Assembly (NCBI GenBank): GCA_904395315.1
Contig: CAJFNT010000087.1
Span: 1 to 33,617, forward strand
Direction of reading: 5' to 3'
Source of the DNA: an uncultured Clostridia bacterium
GTDB taxonomy: Bacteria; Bacillota; Clostridia; UBA1381
DNA: 33,617 nt
Part shown: positions 16,337-24,291 of the stretch, piece by piece
Layout: every line of letters begins with the position of its first letter
Numbering within the stretch: position 1 is the first letter of the stretch
The notes under the pieces: model-generated
Database searches by the model: none
The model's input: the letters and a program-made list of their open reading frames with translations, nothing else
What the model was told of the DNA's origin: nothing
Position numbers and translations under genes: made by a program

Positions 16337-17185
16337 TTAATCACTGCGTAAATTTATTCTTTTTAAATGTATAGTCAGATATATAAGTTCTTCTTCAGAA
16401 ACATCTCGTTCATATTTATTTTTAATATATTCCGCTATACACTCCGCGCACTTATAATGTGTACGACACGTCTGTTTTATAAGCCGTCTAAATGTCGCAT
16501 CACCTGCTTCTTCATTTGTTTCAAGCACATTTCCTGTAAACAAACGCTGTGCAAAATACCTCAAATGCACCATAAATCTGCTAAACGCAAGAGATTTTCG
16601 ATCAAACTTACGGTCATAATAATACTCTACAACTCTGACGCATTCTTCGATAAATCCGGTTATCTCATACATCTCATCCATTTTTGTATTCAATTCGGCG
16701 TTCACTATATGCATTGCTATAAATCCGGCCTCATCGATCTTCAGTTCAATATCCAGCTTATCTTTTATTATTTCCAAACATCTAACCCCCTCTTCATACT
16801 CCTCGGGATAATATGTCATGATCGAATCGAGTAAGGTGTTTGTAAATTCAAGCCCATTCTGTTTTCTTCGTATTGCAAAACTCACATGATCGGCAAGTGT
16901 GAGAAGAAGTCCCTCGTTTAGCTTGTGCGGAATGTTCTCTTTTATATCATCAACAAGCTCATCCGCGAGTTTAAGATGCTCGTATGGCATCTCATCAAGA
17001 AGTTCTATCAATCGTCTCTGAAGATCGGAGCTCGTCATCCTATATATCTTTCTAATATCAGATTTTGATATCTCATCTCCGACCTTTTTCCCAAAGCCTA
17101 TGCCTTTTCCGGAAACAATAAGTTCTCTTCCGTTTATATCGTTTGCGCTCACAATGTTATTATTTATTATTTTCTTTATCCTCAT
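16337..17185 (-). CDS. glcT: BglG/GlcT family transcription antiterminator
   Basis: A 282-residue RNA-binding antiterminator. The N-terminal CAT domain (about 1-55: MRIKKIINNNIVSANDINGR, then SGKGIGFGKK) binds a RAT hairpin and so prevents terminator folding. Two PRD domains (about 65-170 and 172-282) are controlled by PTS phosphorylation. The four regulatory histidines are in place at H100, H159, H207 and H273, aligning with those of LicT. The GKGIGFGKK and DHVSFAIRRKQNG stretches look more like GlcT than LicT. The start is the ATG at 17185; the upstream in-frame ATG at 17224 lies in the terminator T tract and is not used. The gene's own leader carries a RAT and a terminator, so it should control itself as well as the EIICBA gene downstream. 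Confidence 0.88.
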   Translation of the reverse strand: MRIKKIINNNIVSANDINGRELIVSGKGIGFGKKVGDEISKSDIRKIYRMTSSDLQRRLIELLDEMPYEHLKLADELVDDIKENIPHKLNEGLLLTLADHVSFAIRRKQNGLEFTNTLLDSIMTYYPEEYEEGVRCLEIIKDKLDIELKIDEAGFIAMHIVNAELNTKMDEMYEITGFIEECVRVVEYYYDRKFDRKSLAFSRFMVHLRYFAQRLFTGNVLETNEEAGDATFRRLIKQTCRTHYKCAECIAEYIKNKYERDVSEEELIYLTIHLKRINLRSD

Positions 17186-17207
17186 GATCCTATACTCCAA
17201 AAATGCA

Positions 17208-17269
17208 TAAAAAAACCAACCCAAACAAATATCCTATCATTTCCTTTAATAGCATAGCGTTAGTTGGTT
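17208..17269 (-). terminator. Regulated leader terminator before glcT
   Basis: On the minus strand AACCAAC (17263-17269) pairs with GTTGGTT (17214-17220) and is followed by seven T. The loop is long (about 42 bases) and can hold a smaller inner stem. Its 5' arm overlaps the 3' end of the RAT element, so the two cannot form together. Confidence 0.75.
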
Positions 17270-17294
17270 AAGCCCGTGTTATCGGTAACATCCC
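17266..17294 (-). promoter_or_regulatory. RAT-like antiterminator RNA element
   Basis: On the minus strand GGGATGTTACCG, a six-base loop ATAACA, and CGGGCTTAACC fold into CCG/CGG, GTT/AAC and GG/CC pairs split by asymmetric internal loops. The layout and the TGTTAC...GGC...AACC bases match the BglG-family RAT consensus. It is the expected binding site of the GlcT-like protein encoded next to it. Confidence 0.75.
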
Positions 17295-17347
17295 AATAAA
17301 TTTAATTGTATTATCCCGTCTTAAAAGGCATCAGCCTTACATTGCCT

Positions 17348-17376
17348 ATAATACCAGATCGTATTCTTTTTGTCAA
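17348..17376 (-). promoter_or_regulatory. Sigma-A promoter of the glcT-ptsG operon
   Basis: On the minus strand TTGACA (17371-17376), 17 bases, TATTAT (17348-17353). A small AAGGC/GCCTT hairpin (17325-17338) follows near the 5' end, then the RAT and terminator. Confidence 0.85.
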
Positions 17377-17502
17377 CAGTTTTTTTGTGCATTTATAACA
17401 ATCTATGTTTTCTACAAAAACCATATTTTATTTTTGTTTGTTTTGCCTATTCATATCAAAATATATCGGTACCGTTAAGCAAAACCAACGGTACCGTTTT
17501 TT
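17370..17502 (+). ncRNA. Candidate small RNA unit divergent from glcT
   Basis: TTGTCA (17370-17375), 18 bases, TATAAC (17394-17399) resembles a sigma-A promoter on the plus strand. A strong hairpin with a T6 tract ends about 95 bases later at 17502. No frame of note lies between. The -35 box overlaps that of the opposite glcT promoter, so the two could compete. The hairpin may merely be the methyltransferase terminator read backwards. Confidence 0.3.
17467..17502 (+). terminator. Strong hairpin terminator facing the methyltransferase gene
   Basis: CGGTACCGTT (17467-17476) pairs with AACGGTACCG (17487-17496) and TTTTTT follows on the plus strand. On the minus strand, where the methyltransferase ends only a few bases earlier, the tract after the stem is weak (GATATATTTTG), so the better terminator points the other way. 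Confidence 0.75.
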
Positions 17503-17504
17503 AT

Positions 17505-18269
17505 TTATATTTCCAATGGTTTTTCAGCTTTTATTCTAATACGAACATAGTCCACTATCCATTTCCCATCCTTATGCAAAACAGAATGAAGATCTTCGCA
17601 TGCCTCCGATATTATTTCTTTTTTTTCTTTATCTGATATTCCCTTAAATGGTGTTTTGTTAAACATACGTATCCAGTCCGCTAATCCATCCTCGGTCTTC
17701 TGCGGTGTCGGTCTGTCAAAAAGGACCGCGCAGCGAATGATAAAGCCGGCTTTTTCAAGTATAGGCGCATACTCTCCTATTGTCGGGAAATAGAAAGCGC
17801 GCTTATACTTAAGCCCGCGTTTCGCAAACAGTTTTTCAAGTTCGACATGTACCGTTTCCGCGCATCCCTTTCCTCCAAATTCACATACAAAATTCCCACC
17901 CGGTTTGAGCTGTGAAAAAATATTATATGCAGCCTTCTCCTGCTTTTCTTTATCTATCCAGTGCATAACAGCATTGGAAAATATGACATCAGCCTTTTCT
18001 TCAAGACTGAACGACAAAATATCGTCACAAATAAAATCTATATCCGGATGGATTTTCTTTGCAGCCTCTATCATATCAGACGAAGCATCCACGCCCAACA
18101 CGTCATAACCATTCTCCTGAAGTTTCTTTGTAAGAGCTCCGTTACCGCAGCCAAGATCGACAACAAAACTGCCCTTTGGCGCGTCTATGAGCGATATAAC
18201 ATCTTTTCCATACTCATGAACAAAGCCAAAATTTTGTATATATCCTTCCGCATCCCATTTGATATTCAT
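17505..18269 (-). CDS. Class I SAM-dependent methyltransferase
   Basis: A 254-residue Rossmann-fold methyltransferase. Motif I VVDLGCGNGALTKKL (about 35-49) binds S-adenosylmethionine, an acidic strand end follows (DVLGVDAS), then a DDILSF block and NAVMHWIDKEK, which are typical of the UbiE/trans-aconitate methyltransferase group. A C-terminal helical part (about 190-254) probably caps the substrate site. The overall pattern is closest to trans-aconitate-type enzymes, but the substrate cannot be given. AAAGGGG sits about 8 bases before the ATG. It stands alone, with a promoter at 18337-18365 and a hairpin directly after the stop codon. Confidence 0.85.
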   Translation of the reverse strand: MNIKWDAEGYIQNFGFVHEYGKDVISLIDAPKGSFVVDLGCGNGALTKKLQENGYDVLGVDASSDMIEAAKKIHPDIDFICDDILSFSLEEKADVIFSNAVMHWIDKEKQEKAAYNIFSQLKPGGNFVCEFGGKGCAETVHVELEKLFAKRGLKYKRAFYFPTIGEYAPILEKAGFIIRCAVLFDRPTPQKTEDGLADWIRMFNKTPFKGISDKEKKEIISEACEDLHSVLHKDGKWIVDYVRIRIKAEKPLEI

Positions 18270-18336
18270 TCAACGATCCCCTTTCATAATAGAACACTAT
18301 GTAATCAATGATTATTAAGAAAACTTTGTATCGTCA

Positions 18337-18365
18337 ATTATATCATATTTAAAAAAATAAGTAAA
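18337..18365 (-). promoter_or_regulatory. Probable promoter of the methyltransferase gene
   Basis: On the minus strand TTTACT (18360-18365), 17 bases, TATAAT (18337-18342) with an extended TGA. The region is AT-rich, so the -35 box is less certain. Confidence 0.6.
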
Positions 18366-18396
18366 TAATAAAAATCAACAATTTACAAAAAAATTG

Positions 18397-18425
18397 TTGA
18401 CAAATTCCCACCCGTAAGGTATAAT
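18397..18425 (+). promoter_or_regulatory. Consensus sigma-A promoter of the PepSY protein gene
   Basis: TTGACA (18397-18402), 17 bases, TATAAT (18420-18425). The transcript would start near 18431, leaving a leader of about 190 bases. Confidence 0.9.
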
Positions 18426-18430
18426 ATAAA

Positions 18431-18622
18431 AAAGAACAAATTTAGAATCGGACATAAGATTTCTTTACCAACCTAAGACGTCCCCGCCTCTACAAGCGGC
18501 GGGTGCCGCTTAATTCCCGTCAAAGCAACAATACACGATGGAAATACCGACAACGGTACCTTGCACTTTATAAACCGTAACATGGTCAATACCATGTGAT
18601 GATTTAAAAGGAGATGATCATT
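18431..18622 (+). promoter_or_regulatory. Long structured 5' leader with three tetraloop hairpins
   Basis: Three hairpins follow in a row: AAGCGGC/GCCGCTT with loop GGGT (18494-18511), TACCG/CGGTA with loop ACAA (18545-18558), and ACATGGT/ACCATGT with loop CAAT (18580-18597). CCCGCC (18483-18488) can instead pair with GGCGGG (18498-18503), excluding the first hairpin. The ribosome site AAGGAG (18608-18613) follows directly. No known riboswitch class was recognised and there is no terminator. Confidence 0.5.
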
Positions 18623-19483
18623 ATGTTGAAAAAGAAAGTAACCCTGCTCGCGGCTATAGGTCTTTGTACGGCAGGCATCATCGCCGGAGTTTCCGCGACG
18701 ACAATCATTCAGAAAGTAGAATGTGAGCTCCGTCCGGATTTTACTATAGTTATTGACGGCGAAACGCGCACATTCAAAAACGCAAACGGAGAGACCGTAT
18801 ATCCTCTTCTCTACGAAGGCACTACTTATCTTCCCGTGCGCGCCATAGGCGAACTCATGGGAAAGACTGTGTACTGGTATGAGGATGAGAAAAAGATCGA
18901 ACTGAAAGCTGAAAATACAACTGTAACAGATGCCGATATTATAGTTCCGGGCGGCTCGTCAGGCAATACGCAAAGCGGTTCAAGCAGCGCTCCAGCTGTA
19001 ACACCTCAGTCAGGAGAGATCTCACTTGACAGAGCAAAGGAGATAGCTCTTGAAAAGGCGGGACTTACCGCTTCAGATGTAACTTTCACAAGGGAGAGAC
19101 TCGAGAGAGACGATGGAGTTCGTGAATATGACATCGAATTCTACACAGACAGCGCCGAATATTCCGCTGAGATACTCGCGGCAGACGGTACGATACGCTC
19201 CTGGGATGTCGACACATTCAGAAACGGTCAAAGCGGCGGCAGCGGCGGCACGATCTCAAGCGGCAGCAATCCAAACGACATAGGCCTTGACAGAGCAAAG
19301 GAAATAGCCCTCGAAAAGGCAGGGCTTACCGCAGCCGATGTCACATTCACCGAAACACACAGTGACTATGACGACGGCAAATTTGTATACGAGATAGAAT
19401 TCAGACAGGGCAGAACCGAGTATTCCGCCGAGATACTTGCAGCGGACGGAACGATCATATCGTGGGATATTGATAACGACTAA
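18623..19483 (+). CDS. Secreted protein with copper-amine-oxidase N-terminal-type domain and two PepSY domains
   Basis: A 286-residue exported protein. A signal peptide (LLAAIGLCTAGIIAGVSA) is followed by a copper amine oxidase N-terminal-type stalk domain (about 33-95; FTIVIDGETRTF, YLPVRAIGELMG and WYEDEKKIEL), which in Firmicutes is a surface-associated module without oxidase activity. A Gly/Ser-rich linker comes next, then two PepSY domains (about 132-205 and 218-286) that share LDRAKEIALEKAGLTA, YSAEILAADGTI and SWD. PepSY domains are associated with inhibition or regulation of proteases outside the cell. The ATG at 18623 has AAGGAG 9 bases upstream; an in-frame ATG at 18614 sits on the ribosome site itself. 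No protease gene is adjacent, so its target is unknown. Confidence 0.88.
   Translation: MLKKKVTLLAAIGLCTAGIIAGVSATTIIQKVECELRPDFTIVIDGETRTFKNANGETVYPLLYEGTTYLPVRAIGELMGKTVYWYEDEKKIELKAENTTVTDADIIVPGGSSGNTQSGSSSAPAVTPQSGEISLDRAKEIALEKAGLTASDVTFTRERLERDDGVREYDIEFYTDSAEYSAEILAADGTIRSWDVDTFRNGQSGGSGGTISSGSNPNDIGLDRAKEIALEKAGLTAADVTFTETHSDYDDGKFVYEIEFRQGRTEYSAEILAADGTIISWDIDND
19018..19470 (+). repeat. Two diverged direct copies of the PepSY coding unit
   Basis: The units at about 19018-19215 and 19276-19470 align over their whole length. The best-kept blocks begin CTTGACAGAGCAAAGGA and GAGATACT. Most differences are third-position changes, so the duplication is old and the protein has been selected. 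Confidence 0.8.
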
Positions 19484-19491
19484 TACATCAG

Positions 19492-19525
19492 ACACGGCGG
19501 CAGCTAAGGCTCCGCCGTGTTTTTA
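19492..19525 (+). terminator. Terminator of the PepSY protein gene
   Basis: ACACGGCGG (19492-19500) pairs with CCGCCGTGT (19512-19520), extended by AGC/GCT inside, and is followed by TTTTA. Confidence 0.9.
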
Positions 19526-19592
19526 TACCACAGTCTGTAATCTTGCACAAATATATATTTTAACAAATTTAATGATTCAAGCACTTTGCATA

Positions 19593-19620
19593 TTGACATT
19601 CTCAAAAAAAGTGGTATAAT
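19593..19620 (+). promoter_or_regulatory. Sigma-A promoter of the glnN leader
   Basis: TTGACA (19593-19598), 16 bases, TATAAT (19615-19620). The transcript would start near 19627, about 170 bases before the glutamine synthetase start codon. Confidence 0.85.
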
Positions 19621-19660
19621 AAAAGCATAATTAAATTAACGGGTACGGATTAAGACAAGG

Positions 19661-19696
19661 GTGTTTTATATTGAATAGATATAAAACACTTTTTTT
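19661..19696 (+). terminator. Leader terminator (attenuator) before glnN
   Basis: GTGTTTTATAT (19661-19671) pairs perfectly with ATATAAAACAC (19679-19689), with a 7-base loop and seven T after it. It lies between the promoter and glnN, so full-length mRNA needs readthrough or antitermination. A 70-base RNA would be released otherwise. Confidence 0.85.
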
Positions 19697-19798
19697 AATA
19701 AATTCCAAAAAATTAGCCTGCGCTAAGTTTTTTTAGCGGTGAAAGCCGAAGCGCGTATAATTTCAAGGAAACGTACACACGTTCAGGAGGTATTTATT

Positions 19799-21892
19799 AT
19801 GATGAAAAACGGAAATGTGGCTGAGATCTTTGGCTGCAAGACATTCAATCTTCCAACAATGAAGGAGCGCCTCCCTAAGGAGACATACAAGTCGCTGTTA
19901 AAGACTATCAACGACGGAACAAAGCTCGATATAGGCGTTGCCGATGTTGTTGCGAATGCCATGAAGGACTGGGCTATCGAAAACGGATGCACTCATTTTA
20001 CACATTGGTTCCAGCCCATGACCGGCTCTACTGCCGAGAAGCATGATTCATTCATAACACCCACGTCGGATAGGACCGTTATTATGGAATTCTCCGGCAA
20101 GGAGCTTGTAATGGGTGAACCTGACGCGTCATCATTCCCTTCGGGCGGACTCAGAGCCACATTTGAAGCGAGAGGATACACTGCATGGGATCCTACATCT
20201 TTTGTATTTATAAAAGACAATTCACTTTACATCCCTACTTCGTTCATCTCATACACAGGCGAGGTGCTCGATAAAAAGACTCCGCTTCTCCGTTCAATGG
20301 AAGCGATCAACAAGGAAGCTAAAAGAGTATTGAAATTCTTCGGCAAAGAACCGGCAAGAGTAGTTTCCTACGTTGGACCTGAGCAGGAATATTTCCTCGT
20401 TGACAAGAAGCTTAGAAATCAGAGAAAGGATCTTATCCTCACCGGCAGAACGCTTTTCGGCGCAATGCCTCCGAAAGGACAGGAGCTTGACGACCACTAT
20501 TTCGGTCAGATCAAGGAACGCGTATCAGATTTCATGAAAGAGGTCGATGAAGAGCTTTGGAAGCTCGGCGTGTTTGTAAAGACAAAACACAACGAGGTGG
20601 CTCCGGCGCAGCACGAGATCGCTCCTATATTCTCAACAACAAATATAGCCGCTGACCATAATCAGCTTACAATGGAAATACTTAAAAAGGTTGCGGACCG
20701 TCATGGATTCCACTGTCTGCTCCACGAAAAGCCTTATGAAGGCATCAACGGTTCAGGTAAGCATAACAACTGGTCGATCGGAACCTCCGATGGCGAACTG
20801 CTTTTCAAACCCGGAAAGCATCCGATCGAAAATGTTCAGTTCCTTCTTTTCCTCGCAGCAGTTATAAAAGCCGTTGATAAATATGCTGATATCTTACGAC
20901 TTTCTGTTGCCACAGCGGGCAATGACCACAGACTCGGAGCGAACGAAGCGCCTCCGGCTATCGTATCAGTATACCTTGGCGACCAGCTTGCTCAGGTAGT
21001 TGAAGAGCTCAAGACCGGTAAACACGAAGACAGCGTAGCGGGTGAATTCCTTGAAACAGGTATCGAGGCTATCCCGATCCTTAAGAAAGACACAACAGAC
21101 AGAAACAGAACCTCGCCGTTTGCGTTCACAGGAAACAGATTCGAGTTCAGAATGCCCGGCTCGGCACAGTCAATATCAGGTATCAATATAGTTCTTAATA
21201 CTATACTCGCTGACACTTTAAGCGAATGCGCAGACAGACTTGAAGGCTGTGATGACGTTAAGTCAAAGGCTCTCGAGATTGCTATAGACCTCTTTAAGAA
21301 GCATGACAGAGTAATATTCAACGGAAACGGCTACAGCGATGAATGGGTGGAAGAAGCAAAACGCAGAGGTCTCTCAAATCTGAAGACCACTCCGGAAGCT
21401 ATGCCGCTGTTCAAGTCAGAACTTTCACTCTCGCTTTTTGAAAGACATGGTGTATTCACAAGGACCGAAACAACAACAAGAACAGACATCATGATGGAGG
21501 AATATGATAAGAAGCTTAATATTGAGGCTTTAACAATGCTTGATATGGCTAAGCAGGAGATCCTTCCAGCTTGTCTCAAATATACAAAGTTCGTTGTTGA
21601 AAATGTTTCAGCTAAGAAAGCTATCGGAATAGAAGCCGCGCATGAAACTGAACTTGCGAAGACATTAAACTCACTTACAGAAGATCTTATGACAAAGATC
21701 GACGCGCTTGAAGCTGAAGTAAAAGCTACCCCGAGCGTGGATGAGGATCCGTTCAAATGCGGTATGTTTTATGTTACTAACGTCATACCGGCAATGGATT
21801 CACTGAGAAAGACAGCAGATACACTTGAAACAATGGTCGCAAAGGAATACTGGCCATTCCCAACCTATACCGATCTGCTTTACCTTGTATAA
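19799..21892 (+). CDS. glnN: Glutamine synthetase type III
   Basis: A 697-residue GSIII, which makes glutamine from glutamate, ammonia and ATP in the cytoplasm. The type III signature is present from the start ([11 protein letters not shown], then [21 protein letters not shown]). It continues with [11 protein letters not shown], the [15 protein letters not shown] metal-site block, GSGKHNNWS and [13 protein letters not shown]. The length is typical of GSIII and far above the 450 or so of type I, so it is not glnA. AGGAGG at 19785-19790 lies 8 bases before the ATG at 19799; a second ATG follows at once. The leader between promoter and gene holds a terminator, a CGCTAA/TTAGCG hairpin and an AACGT/ACGTT hairpin beside the ribosome site. 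This suggests control of expression by nitrogen status. Confidence 0.95.
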   Translation: MMKNGNVAEIFGCKTFNLPTMKERLPKETYKSLLKTINDGTKLDIGVADVVANAMKDWAIENGCTHFTHWFQPMTGSTAEKHDSFITPTSDRTVIMEFSGKELVMGEPDASSFPSGGLRATFEARGYTAWDPTSFVFIKDNSLYIPTSFISYTGEVLDKKTPLLRSMEAINKEAKRVLKFFGKEPARVVSYVGPEQEYFLVDKKLRNQRKDLILTGRTLFGAMPPKGQELDDHYFGQIKERVSDFMKEVDEELWKLGVFVKTKHNEVAPAQHEIAPIFSTTNIAADHNQLTMEILKKVADRHGFHCLLHEKPYEGINGSGKHNNWSIGTSDGELLFKPGKHPIENVQFLLFLAAVIKAVDKYADILRLSVATAGNDHRLGANEAPPAIVSVYLGDQLAQVVEELKTGKHEDSVAGEFLETGIEAIPILKKDTTDRNRTSPFAFTGNRFEFRMPGSAQSISGINIVLNTILADTLSECADRLEGCDDVKSKALEIAIDLFKKHDRVIFNGNGYSDEWVEEAKRRGLSNLKTTPEAMPLFKSELSLSLFERHGVFTRTETTTRTDIMMEEYDKKLNIEALTMLDMAKQEILPACLKYTKFVVENVSAKKAIGIEAAHETELAKTLNSLTEDLMTKIDALEAEVKATPSVDEDPFKCGMFYVTNVIPAMDSLRKTADTLETMVAKEYWPFPTYTDLLYLV

Positions 21893-21929
21893 TTTTTAAA
21901 TAATCTTCAACTGTTTTATCTGTATACCA

Positions 21930-21972
21930 AACTGCGCCGACCCTGAAATACCCGGGTCGGCGCAGTTGTTTT
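21930..21972 (+). terminator. Strong terminator after glnN, shared with the converging gene
   Basis: A 14-pair perfect stem, AACTGCGCCGACCC (21930-21943) with GGGTCGGCGCAGTT (21954-21967). GTTTTA follows on the plus strand. The minus side has TTTGG, so it probably also ends the NifX-like gene, whose stop codon lies at its edge. Confidence 0.85.
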
Positions 21973-22381
21973 ATATGGTTTCTCCGCAGTTATGGCCGCC
22001 GCATCCATGGTCATGGCTGCCGCAGTCATGACCTTCACCATGATCATGATGGTGCGAGCATGTCACATCCGAGTTAAAACTCAGCGTTCCCTTCAGAAGC
22101 TCGTCCACTGCCGTGTCAGCGTCGCCCGCCACTCCGCCGAACAGCATTATCCCCGCCTCGGCAAGCGCGTTCTTCGCACCCATGCCTATACCGCCGCATA
22201 TCAGTGTATCGACACCGTGAGCAGCCAAAAAACCTACCAACGCTCCATGACCGCTTCCGTTTGTCGGCACTACCTCAGCATTTTTCACCTCTCCGTTCTC
22301 GATCTCATAGATCTTGAACTGCTCTGTGTGTCCAAAATGTCCGAACACCTCTCCATTATCATATGTAACCGCTACTTTCAT
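21971..22381 (-). CDS. NifX/NifB-type cofactor-binding protein with His/Cys-rich tail
   Basis: A 136-residue protein of the dinitrogenase iron-molybdenum cofactor family. The fold is given by MKVAVTYDNGEVFGHFGHTEQFKIYEI, then GALVGFLAAHGVDTLICGGIG and GAKNALAEAGIMLFGG. In nitrogen fixers relatives bind iron-sulfur or molybdenum clusters, but stand-alone copies are widespread in anaerobes and have no settled role. The last 27 or so residues are packed with His and Cys (SHHHDHGEGHDCG, then SHDHGCGGHNCG), a pattern typical of metal binding or storage. AAAGGAG lies about 9 bases before the ATG. It follows the GH51 gene by 32 bases, so it is probably co-transcribed, although no functional link is obvious. 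Confidence 0.88.
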   Translation of the reverse strand: MKVAVTYDNGEVFGHFGHTEQFKIYEIENGEVKNAEVVPTNGSGHGALVGFLAAHGVDTLICGGIGMGAKNALAEAGIMLFGGVAGDADTAVDELLKGTLSFNSDVTCSHHHDHGEGHDCGSHDHGCGGHNCGETI

Positions 22382-22413
22382 TATATAATTACTCCTTTCA
22401 ATGTTTTCTTCTA

Positions 22414-24267
22414 TTATCTTGTAAACTTGAACACATTCAGGCTGTACGCCTTTAATCTGTGCGCTGCCCCGATATTTAAAACACTTTCCACAGGACTGAC
22501 TTTTGTATGCGCATCCATCGAATTCTCATCTTCAGGTCTTGCCGCGAGCTCTGTTACGCTGCATACGCTGTATTTCTCATCCGGAATTATTTCTACATCT
22601 ATATCTTTATCAGAAGCGTTCACAGCTTTCAGGATCAATTCAGTGCCGTCCTCAGAAACATTCGCGGAGATCTTTATTTCCGGGCAGTCAGCCTCAGCAT
22701 GCACTGTAGATCCTCCAGAGTTCACAGAGAACAATTTCTGCACATAATAGCTCGGAGTTCCGTATACACGTGAGCTGTCAAACCATATAAGATCCGGCTG
22801 CCACTGTTGATGGCCCTCGCGCGCCAAAAGAGGAGCATAGCATGTCATTACCACGTGATCCGAATTTTTTTCGACTCCGGTCAAAAATGCTGCCTCCGAA
22901 AGCGCGGCCTGCCAGTTACAGCGTCGTTTCGGCACATCCATATCGGTGTGTGCGGCATATTCGCCGATGAACACCTTTGGAAGCGAGCGGTCATAATCAT
23001 CATATCTTGACACATTATCCATAAACCATTCAGGAGACTTGTAAAAATGTTCATCAGCGGCATACGCCCTGCCCTTGTTTCCGCGCATCCAATCCATCGC
23101 AGTGTCGAATTCTTCTCCACTGTCAGTCCAGCCGGCACTCACGATAAGCTTTATCTCCGGACAATGTTCCGAAAGCGTCTTCTCGAATATCTCATATCTC
23201 TCAAAGTACTCTGTCCCCCACTGCTCGTTTCCTATACCGATATATTCAAGTCCGAATGGTTCCGGGTGCCCCATCTCAGCGCGTATTGCACCCCACTTTG
23301 ATGTGACAGATCCATTGGCGAATTCAACAAGATCTATAACATCATCCACCCACTTCTTGAGTTTGTCCAAGCCGACGGTGAGCCCTTCATGCCATTGGCA
23401 TGTCATTCCGCAGTTCACAACAGGAACCGGTATAGCGCCTATATCCTCACAAAACAAGAAGTATTCATAAAAGCCTATCCCGTATGACTGAAAATAATCG
23501 GCAGCATCCCTGCACTCCTGGCTGTACTCCTCCATCTGCCATCTGTTCCAATTTGTTCTTCGTTTCTCGACAGGGCCTACGGTATCTTTCCAGCAGTACA
23601 TGTTTTCAAAGCTCCTGCCTTCGACCACGCATCCTCCCGGGAATCTCATAAACGCAGGATGCAGCTCCTCGATCATCTCCGCAATATCTTTACGCATCCC
23701 GTTTACACGTCCCTTGTAGGTTTCTCCCGGAAACAGCGATGTAAACGCGAGCCTTACCGTATCTGAAGATGATATCTCAAGATACGCCCGCTCACATGCA
23801 GACTTGACAGCAAGAGAAAAACTGTGCTCGCTCCAGTCCTCATTGCTCACACGCACTGTTTTCTCCGCAAGGGTCTCCCCTTTTCCCACGATCCTTACTG
23901 TTACATCAGCGCCGGCTGCCGCCGCGATCATCCTAAAATCAAATGATCCGTTTTCACCCACTGAAAAGCCTTCACGGCAAAATCCTAAATTTCTCACAGT
24001 TCCTTTTAAAACCGCGCAATGCGTCTGAGCCTCATTAAGAGGAGATCCATTGCTGATCTCAAACAGAGTCCCGCCGTCGCTCACCCAGCACATTTTGTGC
24101 TTGTCAACTCTGCCGTCACGGTCATAATATTCAAATGACCTGTTTGCTATGAGTTCTCCGTAAAGTCCTCCGTCACCGCTGTAATTTATATCCTCAAAAA
24201 ATATACCATAAAGCATCGGACTCATCTTTGCGATCCTATGCTTTTCATTGATCACTATTTTATTCAT
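22414..24267 (-). CDS. GH51 alpha-L-arabinofuranosidase, cytoplasmic
   Basis: A 617-residue retaining glycosidase that removes alpha-L-arabinofuranosyl groups from arabinan or arabinoxylan fragments. The opening (KMSPMLYGIFFEDINYSGDGGLYGELIANRSFEY is the family start, shown here as two parts: YGIFFEDINYSGDGG and YGELIANRSFE) leads into a jelly-roll insertion, then the TIM barrel. E348 in GIGNEQW is the predicted acid/base and E436 in FIGEYAAH the nucleophile, both by family analogy. There is no signal peptide, so it acts on imported oligomers. The start is the ATG at 24267 with AAAGGA about 9 bases upstream; the longer in-frame ATG at 24357 would read through the promoter. The NifX-like gene follows closely. 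Confidence 0.93.
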   Translation of the reverse strand: MNKIVINEKHRIAKMSPMLYGIFFEDINYSGDGGLYGELIANRSFEYYDRDGRVDKHKMCWVSDGGTLFEISNGSPLNEAQTHCAVLKGTVRNLGFCREGFSVGENGSFDFRMIAAAAGADVTVRIVGKGETLAEKTVRVSNEDWSEHSFSLAVKSACERAYLEISSSDTVRLAFTSLFPGETYKGRVNGMRKDIAEMIEELHPAFMRFPGGCVVEGRSFENMYCWKDTVGPVEKRRTNWNRWQMEEYSQECRDAADYFQSYGIGFYEYFLFCEDIGAIPVPVVNCGMTCQWHEGLTVGLDKLKKWVDDVIDLVEFANGSVTSKWGAIRAEMGHPEPFGLEYIGIGNEQWGTEYFERYEIFEKTLSEHCPEIKLIVSAGWTDSGEEFDTAMDWMRGNKGRAYAADEHFYKSPEWFMDNVSRYDDYDRSLPKVFIGEYAAHTDMDVPKRRCNWQAALSEAAFLTGVEKNSDHVVMTCYAPLLAREGHQQWQPDLIWFDSSRVYGTPSYYVQKLFSVNSGGSTVHAEADCPEIKISANVSEDGTELILKAVNASDKDIDVEIIPDEKYSVCSVTELAARPEDENSMDAHTKVSPVESVLNIGAAHRLKAYSLNVFKFTR

Positions 24268-24291
24268 GATATATCCTTTCATCAAAAATAC

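Noticed and set aside
18470-18560. A known riboswitch (c-di-GMP, ydaO, yybP, guanidine)
   Set aside because: None of the conserved cores of these classes could be aligned to the leader; only local hairpins are clear.
19590-19700. ANTAR-type antiterminator or glutamine riboswitch in the glnN leader
   Set aside because: I could not find the pair of six-base-loop hairpins with the A1/G4 pattern, nor the glnA RNA core. The leader remains unclassified.
21992-22747. A 251-codon plus-strand frame opposite the NifX-like and GH51 genes
   Set aside because: It is antisense to two well-recognised genes and has no domain pattern; its length follows from the codon bias of the real genes.
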